Positions 9,001 to 13,969 of a stretch of 16,969 bases of DNA are shown here, in pieces. The notes below the pieces were generated by a model. It did not search any database. It had not been told where the DNA came from and saw nothing but the letters and a program-made list of their open reading frames with translations. The DNA is taken from assembly GCA_013816445.1 (NCBI GenBank), contig JACDEK010000009.1, positions 2,058-19,026 on the forward strand. The letters run 5' to 3'. Made by a program: the position numbers and the translations under genes. The stretch is from Candidatus Saccharimonadota bacterium. Its GTDB lineage: Bacteria; Patescibacteriota; Saccharimonadia; CAILAD01; BJGX01. The first letter of the stretch is position 1. Each line of letters opens with the position of its first letter.

Positions 9001-9594
9001 TCCGTAACCAAAAGCACGCAATAGTGCAGTTACAGGAATCTTACGTTTACGATCAATTTTTACACTCATAACGCCGTTTTGGCCAGTTTCAATTTCTAAC
9101 CAAGCACCACGACTTGGAATAATTTTGGCACCAAAGTAATTTGCGTTTGATTCACGGGTAAAAAATACACCCGGGCTTCGCACTAGCTGACTAACAACAA
9201 CACGCTCAACACCATTAATAACAAAAGTACCACGGTCAGTCATGATCGGGTAGTCTCCTAGAAATATTTCTTGGGTCTTTACTTCACCAGTTTCTTTATT
9301 GAGAAGTTCAGCAGCAACTTTTAATGATGCTTCATAGCTCAAGTTTTTTTCTTTGCTTTGTGCTTCGGCTAATTTTGGCTCTTCAAAGTGGTAGTCTTTG
9401 AAGCTAAGGGCATACTTTTTACCTGTGAAATCTTCAATAGGCGATACTTCAGCAAGAAGTTCTTTGAGGCCTTCATCGATAAACCAATTATACGCGTCTG
9501 TTTGAATTTTGATAAGATTCGGTAGATCTAGTAGTTCTTTATTTTGGTGTAAAAAAACTCGCTTATTTGAGGGGGTATTGGCCATATTTCCCAT
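6070..9594 (-). CDS. rpoB: DNA-directed RNA polymerase subunit beta
   Basis: The beta subunit forms the other jaw of the RNA polymerase active centre. At 1174 residues it lacks the large lineage-specific insertions of E. coli (1342). The rifampicin region is at 381-409, followed by the highly conserved [12 protein letters not shown] and [12 protein letters not shown]. Further on are KDGD-like AGRHGDKGV and the C-terminal [20 protein letters not shown]. The last 65 or so residues form an acidic tail beyond the core fold. The rifampicin pocket has Asn404 where E. coli has Ser531 and Ile391 for Asn518, while Asp389 and His399 are kept. Two starts are possible: ATG at 9594, only 3 bases past an AGGAG, and ATG at 9585 (MANTPSN), 12 bases past it; neither spacing is ideal. 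It heads an operon with rpoC, rpsL and rpsG, and is not preceded by rplJ-rplL. Confidence 0.98.
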   Translation of the reverse strand: [1174 protein letters not shown]

Positions 9595-9647
9595 GCTCTC
9601 CTATTAAATTGGTGTGCTGCTTTTTAGGAGGCTTTTTCTAAACTGAC

Positions 9648-9691
9648 AAAAAACCGGTAACCCAAGCATTTTTGGGTATTTAAACCGGTTT
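9648..9691 (-). terminator. Intrinsic terminator in the rpoB leader (attenuator candidate)
   Basis: On the minus strand an outer 8-bp stem (AAACCGGT/ACCGGTTT) encloses an inner 6-bp stem (ACCCAA/TTGGGT), followed by a run of six T. It lies between the MFS stop (9748) and the rpoB start (9594). It could simply end the clpP-MFS transcript, but a consensus promoter sits upstream of it, so transcripts heading for rpoB must also cross it. Confidence 0.8.
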
Positions 9692-9714
9692 CAAGAGTCT
9701 AAGCGTCCTCTTAA

Positions 9715-9751
9715 TATCACTATTGTATCTGATAAACTTAGTAACTGTCAA
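9715..9751 (-). promoter_or_regulatory. Sigma70-type promoter of the rpoBC operon
   Basis: TTGACA at 9751-9746 and TACAAT at 9727-9722 are separated by 18 bases: a perfect -35 and a 5/6 -10. The -35 overlaps the TGA stop codon of the MFS gene. The predicted transcription start is near 9715, leaving a leader of about 120 nt that contains the terminator-like hairpin. Confidence 0.8.
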
Positions 9752-10992
9752 GTACTTTTTAGGCGTAACTTTGTAAACGTTTTGTGTTGGTATATTCCGT
9801 ATACACCTACAAGTACACCAGCACCAGTCAATACCTTTAAGGGGTTAACTAAGTCAGCCGTTATACCAGCCAACAAAACCGGTAGGACGGCTGCGAGATT
9901 CATCATCATATTAAGAGTACCAAAGATTTTACCTCGAGCTTCATCAGTTGAATTAAGCTGTAGTAAAGTTTGCGCCGAAACACTCACCAGCCCATTTGCC
10001 ACCCCAAGAGTTAATGCAATCATTGCTACAATCATTCCAAAAAACCGTAATGAGCTCAAAACAGGTACAAAACTCAAGCTAATAAGCATCACTGCAGCAA
10101 TAATAATACCAATATCTATAAGTTTGGTTTTACTCACTTTTTTAAAGAACTGCCCAACTAAAATTGCACCAATTACCATACCGACAGCAGCCGGAACAAT
10201 TAGCTTAATACTAACACTCGCAAGGCTTTGATTAAATACAAGCAAGGCAATACCTGGTGCCAAAACAGCCAACACACCAAGTAAGGCTTGGCCAATTGTA
10301 AGATTAGCAATCGGAAATACTAGCTTTGGATCAGTAATAATTTGTTTAAAACTCGCTCTAATGGTTGAAAATACTTCTTTGTTTATCTCACCAATCTTCT
10401 TATCTACTTTTTCAGTACGAAGACTTGGTAATCGCATACATAATACCGCCGCTGTCGCAAAAGCCACAGCAGTAACATAATACACAGCGTTTTGACCCCA
10501 AGCAGCTACTATAGGGCCCGCCAAACTATACCCAAGAATAAATGAGGAATACAAAGTAAAGAGAAATAATGAATTTGCACTTAAAAAATCTGATTTATCA
10601 ACAAGCTTTGGCAGGGCTGCACCTTCTGCAGGAGTAAAGAACTGAGAGAAAACCGAGATCACAAACACTAACAAATACACCCATAGTAGATTACTACCAA
10701 CAAATAAGAAAAATAATACTAACACGGCTCGCACTACATTTGTTACAACCAAAACTTTTTTTCTATCCCAGTGGTCTACGTAAGCACCAGCCAGAACTGC
10801 AAATATGACCGAAGGGATACCAAAAGCCAGTATTAGCAAGCTTACAGCAATGTTGGCATAGCGAGTATTAGCTGCCAAATCAAAAACTTTAATAATAAGA
10901 GCGAAGTTCAGTAGGTTAGCAGCCAACTGACTAGTGAGCTGAGCCATCCATATCTTCAAGAAGTTCGTGTTACGCAGTACAGAAGAATACAT
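9748..10992 (-). CDS. Major facilitator superfamily transporter (MFS_3/efflux type)
   Basis: This 414-residue membrane protein has about 12 hydrophobic segments spread over its length and a short hydrophilic loop in the middle (about residues 190-215, RTEKVDKKIGEINKE), the usual MFS two-bundle layout. Motif A is present after the second helix as GAYVDHWDRKK (residues 69-79), with the Asp and Arg-Lys positions of the family. The pattern, including an FTPAEGAALPKLV stretch after helix 4, is that of the MFS_3 group that includes EntS- and Mef-type exporters driven by the proton gradient. The substrate cannot be read from the sequence. Once the clpP frameshift is repaired, this start lies 11 bases after the clpP stop, so the two are probably cotranscribed. 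No clear Shine-Dalgarno is seen. Confidence 0.85.
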   Translation of the reverse strand: MYSSVLRNTNFLKIWMAQLTSQLAANLLNFALIIKVFDLAANTRYANIAVSLLILAFGIPSVIFAVLAGAYVDHWDRKKVLVVTNVVRAVLVLFFLFVGSNLLWVYLLVFVISVFSQFFTPAEGAALPKLVDKSDFLSANSLFLFTLYSSFILGYSLAGPIVAAWGQNAVYYVTAVAFATAAVLCMRLPSLRTEKVDKKIGEINKEVFSTIRASFKQIITDPKLVFPIANLTIGQALLGVLAVLAPGIALLVFNQSLASVSIKLIVPAAVGMVIGAILVGQFFKKVSKTKLIDIGIIIAAVMLISLSFVPVLSSLRFFGMIVAMIALTLGVANGLVSVSAQTLLQLNSTDEARGKIFGTLNMMMNLAAVLPVLLAGITADLVNPLKVLTGAGVLVGVYGIYQHKTFTKLRLKST

Positions 10993-11003
10993 AAATTACG
11001 TTT

Positions 11004-11626
11004 CTACTTCTTGGCTTTAGTTGGCTTCTTTTCAACAACTTCGTCAACAAGCCCATAGCTTTTTGCTTCGAGTGCAGACAGCCAAAAATCTCGATCACTG
11101 TCTGAACGAATTTTTTCAATTTTTGTTTTGTTTTCACTGCTAGTATCTCATTTAGTTTATGACGAATTTTAATAATTTCATTTGCAGTTATCTCAATATC
11201 TGCAGCCGTACCCTGAAACCCGCCACTAGGTTGATGAATCATTACCCGACTATTTGGCAATGCAAATCGTTTACCTGGCTGACCACAAGCGAGTAAGAAG
11301 GCACCCATACTGGCCGCCATACCAACACAAATTGTACTGACATCTGGGCTAATATGCTGCATGGTGTCATATACCGCAAGCCCTGCTGTCACGCTCCCAC
11401 CAGGGCTATTGATGTATAAACTAATATCAGAGCTTGGGTCTTCACTTTGCAAAAACAATAATTGTGCGATGACGAGATTGGCCACAGTATCGTTTATTTC
11501 GGTTCCTAAAAAAATAATACGTTCTTTTAAAAGCCGCGAGTAAATATCATATGCCCGCTCACCTCCGGCAGTTTTTTCTATCACTGTGGGTACTAAAATT
11601 GTGTTTGAGAAGTCATTGTTGTTCAT
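11004..11626 (-). CDS. clpP: ATP-dependent Clp protease proteolytic subunit, frameshifted
   Basis: ClpP is the serine peptidase chamber of ClpXP/ClpAP. Ser106 (GMAASMGAF) and His131 (VMIHQPSGG) of the triad are present. As written, the frame changes after Lys172 in a run of six A (11116-11111 on the minus strand). The literal reading then gives an unrelated tail that ends at 10970 and overlaps the MFS gene. Adding one A, or a -1 shift, restores a canonical end (KKIRSDSDRDFWLSALEAKS, then YGLVDEVVEKK) with catalytic Asp180, a TAG stop at 11004 and a normal total of 207 residues. The upstream part TKQKLKK also aligns with the family (T-x-Q-x-L), which places the indel in the A run. It could be a sequencing or assembly error, a true mutation, or slippage. 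An extended -10 sits 7 bases before the ATG. Confidence 0.9.
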
Positions 11627-11633
11627 AGTATGT

Positions 11634-11642
11634 ATTTTAGCA
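11634..11642 (-). promoter_or_regulatory. Extended -10 promoter of clpP, probably leaderless
   Basis: TGCTAAAAT on the minus strand ends 7 bases before the clpP ATG. Transcription would start at or next to the A of the ATG. No -35 match is seen at the proper distance, as is common for extended -10 promoters. There is no Shine-Dalgarno. Confidence 0.6.
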
Positions 11643-11670
11643 TACTAGTGGTCGAGGGGCTTGAGATTTA

Positions 11671-12948
11671 CTACTTAACTGCTGCGTCAGTCAGTACCTT
11701 AATAGCCTTGGTTGTTAGAAGATGATTACGCAAATCGTCTCTAAAGTGATTGTGAGTAAGCTCTTCTTGAAGCTTTGGGTCAGTATAATGTGTACGCATA
11801 TGTTCGAGTTCGGCGTCTATTTCGGGCTCACTGACTGTAATCTTTTGAGTTTCGATGACACTACGCAATACTAACCCTAATTTAATACGTTTTTCTGCTT
11901 CTACTTTTAGTTGGGCTTCAAAAGCCTCAGGCTTTTGACCCTGCAATTGCAAATATTTTTCTAAGTCTAGGCCACTATTTTTGAGATTTTCTTCTGTCTC
12001 TGAACGTAGTTTGCTTACCTGTTCTTCTATCAAACTTACTGGCGCATCAAACTTAGCTTGAGCAATAGCTGCTTCTAAAACTTTATTCTCAATCTCTTTA
12101 TTAGCTTCAGTTTGTTTATTTTGCAGAAGACTATTCTTGACTTCAGTTTTGAGCTCAGCAAGAGTTTGTACTGGGCCAACGGTTTTTGCCCAAGCATCAT
12201 CAAATTTTGGTAGATCAACTGATGAGATAGTATGAATAGTAATAGTAAATTCCACATCTTTACCAGCTAAGTCTTCGGCATGGTACTCTTTTGGAAAGGT
12301 AACTGTAAAGGTTTTGGTTTCTTTAGTTTTAAGCCCGAGCATATTGTCTTCAAAACCCGGAATAAAACTTCCTTCTCCAATTGTCATTACGTGACCCGTA
12401 GCAGCAGCACCTTCTACTGGCTTGCCTTCTCGAACACCGCTAAAATCAAACTTAACTTCATCACCGTTTTTGATGCCAGCTTTTGAATCTTTCTTGGCGG
12501 CTGATTGTTTGCGTAAGTTTTCTAAAGTCTCGGTAATCTCTTTATCATCTACTTTTAATGTAGGTTTTTTAACAGAAAGCTTAGCTAGATCAAGAGTAAT
12601 GTCTGGCATAATAGGTGCTTCGGCTTCAAATTCTAATTCGGTATACGGAACAAATTTCTTGAGAGATATTTTTGGGGCAGCAATTGTATCAAGCTTGAGC
12701 TCACGTACCGCTCGTGAGTAGGCGTGCATAATAACTTCTTCAAGAACTTCGGCTTGTACACGAGCTTCACCCAGCTCACGCTCTGCGATTTTATCGGGTA
12801 CATTGCCGGGTCGAAAACCATCTACTTTAAGATCTTTTTTGAGACGCTTCAGTACTGACTGTTTATAAGGTTTCATAAACTCTTCATCAGCATTTATTAA
12901 AATAGTATTCTCTGCTTTGCTAGTTTTGGATAGTTTGTGTGTAATCAT
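11671..12948 (-). CDS. tig: Trigger factor, ribosome-associated chaperone and prolyl isomerase
   Basis: Trigger factor binds at the exit tunnel via ribosomal protein L23 and holds nascent chains. At 425 residues the length is normal and all three domains are present. The N-terminal ribosome-binding domain has GFRPGNVP at residues 44-51 (family signature GFRxGxxP). The FKBP-type isomerase domain (about 155-245) includes GDEVKFDFSG and FIPGFEDNMLGLKTKETKTF. The C-terminal domain is long and helical. The ATG is preceded at 9 bases by an extended -10 rather than by a Shine-Dalgarno. It lies 44 bases upstream of clpP, matching the common tig-clpP pairing, but clpP appears to have its own promoter. 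Upstream, the whiB-like gene is separated by a terminator. Confidence 0.97.
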   Translation of the reverse strand: MITHKLSKTSKAENTILINADEEFMKPYKQSVLKRLKKDLKVDGFRPGNVPDKIAERELGEARVQAEVLEEVIMHAYSRAVRELKLDTIAAPKISLKKFVPYTELEFEAEAPIMPDITLDLAKLSVKKPTLKVDDKEITETLENLRKQSAAKKDSKAGIKNGDEVKFDFSGVREGKPVEGAAATGHVMTIGEGSFIPGFEDNMLGLKTKETKTFTVTFPKEYHAEDLAGKDVEFTITIHTISSVDLPKFDDAWAKTVGPVQTLAELKTEVKNSLLQNKQTEANKEIENKVLEAAIAQAKFDAPVSLIEEQVSKLRSETEENLKNSGLDLEKYLQLQGQKPEAFEAQLKVEAEKRIKLGLVLRSVIETQKITVSEPEIDAELEHMRTHYTDPKLQEELTHNHFRDDLRNHLLTTKAIKVLTDAAVK

Positions 12949-12957
12949 AATCTGGTT

Positions 12958-12966
12958 ATTGTAGCA
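12958..12966 (-). promoter_or_regulatory. Extended -10 promoter of tig, nearly leaderless
   Basis: TGCTACAAT on the minus strand ends 9 bases before the tig ATG, so the transcript should have only 0-3 bases of leader. It lies between the terminator of the upstream gene and the start codon. No convincing -35 is seen. Confidence 0.6.
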
Positions 12967-12989
12967 AAGATCTCAAAGAATTTCTATAG

Positions 12990-13015
12990 AAAAAGCCCTG
13001 AGAGTTTCTCAGGGC
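12990..13015 (-). terminator. Terminator of the whiB-like gene
   Basis: A 9-bp GC-rich stem (GCCCTGAGA/TCTCAGGGC) with a 3-base loop is followed by TTTTT on the minus strand, 11 bases past the stop codon of the whiB-like gene. Confidence 0.9.
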
Positions 13016-13026
13016 AGTAATTTCGG

Positions 13027-13644
13027 CTAAGCCTCAATGAAGCTGGGGTCAGCTTCAATGCGTTCGAGTCCATCTTGGGTGAGCTCAATTGCCTCAATAC
13101 GACGCTTGCTTGCCCAGATCTTTTGAATCAAGCCTTGTCTCTCCATAGCCGTCAGGCGAGATCCTATAGTAGCTGGTTTATCCCCCAACATTTCAAAGAG
13201 ATATTGAAGCATGGAGCCCTCATCTGGCTTCACTACATGATGATCTGCTTTGTAAAGCAATTGAGCAATTTTACGATCAATTGGCTGTGGCCGGTATGAA
13301 CCAATCTTGTGATTTCCTGGTGGAAACTTACCGCGTCGAATGTGGGCAGCTAGCCACCTTTTGTAGACGGCTTTTCTTTGATTGCCGGAGTAACCAGCAA
13401 AAAATCCATGCTGCTCATGACGAATAAGAACTTCTTCAAGACACTCAGGCCGAACTGTGCAGTCTTCACAAGCAGAGCGAACACTGTCTCGTGTTCTTGA
13501 TTCATAAAACCATCGTACAGGAATACCTCGCTTTTCACACATAGCCTTACTGCGCCACGCTAGTGACATAATTTTTTTGGCATCATCACCGGTTGCAAGC
13601 AAAAATTCCTCTTTTTCTGCTACAACTTTGAGCTTTGTCCCCAT
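13027..13644 (-). CDS. WhiB-like iron-sulfur domain fused to a winged-helix DNA-binding domain
   Basis: This 205-residue protein shows a WhiB-type domain at residues 30-97. Four cysteines are spaced C36-x22-C59-x2-C62-x5-C68, within the family pattern for a 4Fe-4S cluster. CTVRPECLEEVL matches the C-P/T-V-R-x-x-CL signature, and GFFAGYSGNQRKAV occupies the place of the G-I/V-W-G-G turn and following basic helix. The turn Trp is replaced by Phe. Residues 120-200 resemble a winged helix of MarR or PadR type: IDRKIAQLL, PATIGSRLTAMERQGLIQKI as recognition region, then RRIEAIELTQDGLERI as the wing. Canonical WhiB proteins are short, act as redox or NO sensors with sigma A, and are known chiefly from Actinobacteria and their phages; a fused winged helix is unusual. 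AGGAG lies 5 bases before the ATG. It is a single-gene unit between two terminators. Confidence 0.8.
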   Translation of the reverse strand: MGTKLKVVAEKEEFLLATGDDAKKIMSLAWRSKAMCEKRGIPVRWFYESRTRDSVRSACEDCTVRPECLEEVLIRHEQHGFFAGYSGNQRKAVYKRWLAAHIRRGKFPPGNHKIGSYRPQPIDRKIAQLLYKADHHVVKPDEGSMLQYLFEMLGDKPATIGSRLTAMERQGLIQKIWASKRRIEAIELTQDGLERIEADPSFIEA

Positions 13645-13674
13645 ATCAGCTCCTCATTGGTAGGTACATTACAC

Positions 13675-13706
13675 TAGACATTAATACCAAATAGACATTT
13701 TGTCAA
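13675..13706 (-). promoter_or_regulatory. Probable promoter/operator of the whiB-like gene
   Basis: TTGACA at 13706-13701 lies just after a terminator. The -10 is uncertain: TGGTATTAA is close by, and the 17-base spacing gives only TAATGT. Two copies of AATGTCTA (13699-13692 and 13682-13675) are 17 bases apart and flank the presumed -10, an arrangement that could bind a regulator on two successive turns. Confidence 0.45.
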
Positions 13707-13822
13707 CTAAAAAATCTCAAGCTTACTACTTAAGATTTTTTACTAGAGCCGCGGAGAAGACAGCGCTCGGGTTGCATATAATACAACTGGTCTAACCTTT
13801 GGGTTTCAAGCCCCCCACTCAG
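13705..13822 (-). ncRNA. Candidate structured small RNA or whiB leader element
   Basis: This gene-free segment lies between the tRNA-Leu terminator and the whiB promoter and is closed by its own terminator. On the minus strand it can form GTTGTAT/ATGCAAC (7 bp, 3-base loop, one U-G pair, 13788-13772) and GAGC/GCTC with an inner GC pair. The U-G pairs here and in the terminator stem are mismatches on the + strand. No known RNA family is recognised. It could be an independent RNA of about 115 nt or a readthrough-dependent attenuator ahead of the whiB-like gene. Nothing protein-coding is supported in this stretch. Confidence 0.35.
13709..13741 (-). terminator. AT-rich terminator upstream of the whiB-like gene
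   Basis: On the minus strand a 12-bp stem (AAAAAATCTTAA/TTGAGATTTTTT) with a 9-base loop ends in T6. It contains one U-G pair that would be a C-A mismatch if read on the + strand, which favours minus-strand function. It ends the structured segment 13742-13822. Confidence 0.7.
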
Positions 13823-13827
13823 AAAAT

Positions 13828-13862
13828 AATAAAAAGCCCAGAAGAATCTGGGCTTTTTATTA
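13828..13862 (-). terminator. Terminator of tRNA-Leu
   Basis: The stem AGCCCAGA/TCTGGGCT is flanked by AAAAA and TTTTT runs that extend the pairing, so it can work in both directions. On the minus strand it follows the tRNA CCA end directly. Confidence 0.9.
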
Positions 13863-13949
13863 TGGTACCGCGGAGAGGACTTGAACCTCCACGAGTGTTA
13901 CCTCACCAGCTCCTAAGGCTGGCGTGTCTACCAATTCCACCACCGCGGC
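13863..13949 (-). tRNA. tRNA-Leu(UAG)
   Basis: The 87-nt minus-strand tRNA includes an encoded CCA. The acceptor stem is GCCGCGG/CCGCGGT (one G-U end pair), the D arm GTG/CAC, the anticodon stem CCAGC/GCTGG with loop CTTAGGA giving anticodon TAG (reads CUN leucine codons). A long class II variable arm precedes a T arm with loop TTCAAGT. The discriminator base is A, as expected for leucine. Confidence 0.96.
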
Positions 13950-13958
13950 GCAAACCGT

Positions 13959-13967
13959 ATTATACCA
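13959..13967 (-). promoter_or_regulatory. Extended -10 promoter of tRNA-Leu
   Basis: TGGTATAAT, a perfect extended -10, lies just after the murA TAA stop on the minus strand. The predicted start is 2-4 bases before the tRNA 5' end. Confidence 0.75.
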
Positions 13968-13969
13968 GA

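Noticed and set aside
9782..10231. A 149-codon + strand reading frame
   Set aside because: It is antisense to the MFS transporter; its low-complexity Ile/Thr/Pro-rich product mirrors hydrophobic codons on the other strand.
13777..13860. A + strand small RNA from TATAAT at 13777 to the bidirectional terminator
   Set aside because: There is no -35, the TATAAT falls inside a stem, and the G-U pattern of the stems supports the minus strand instead.
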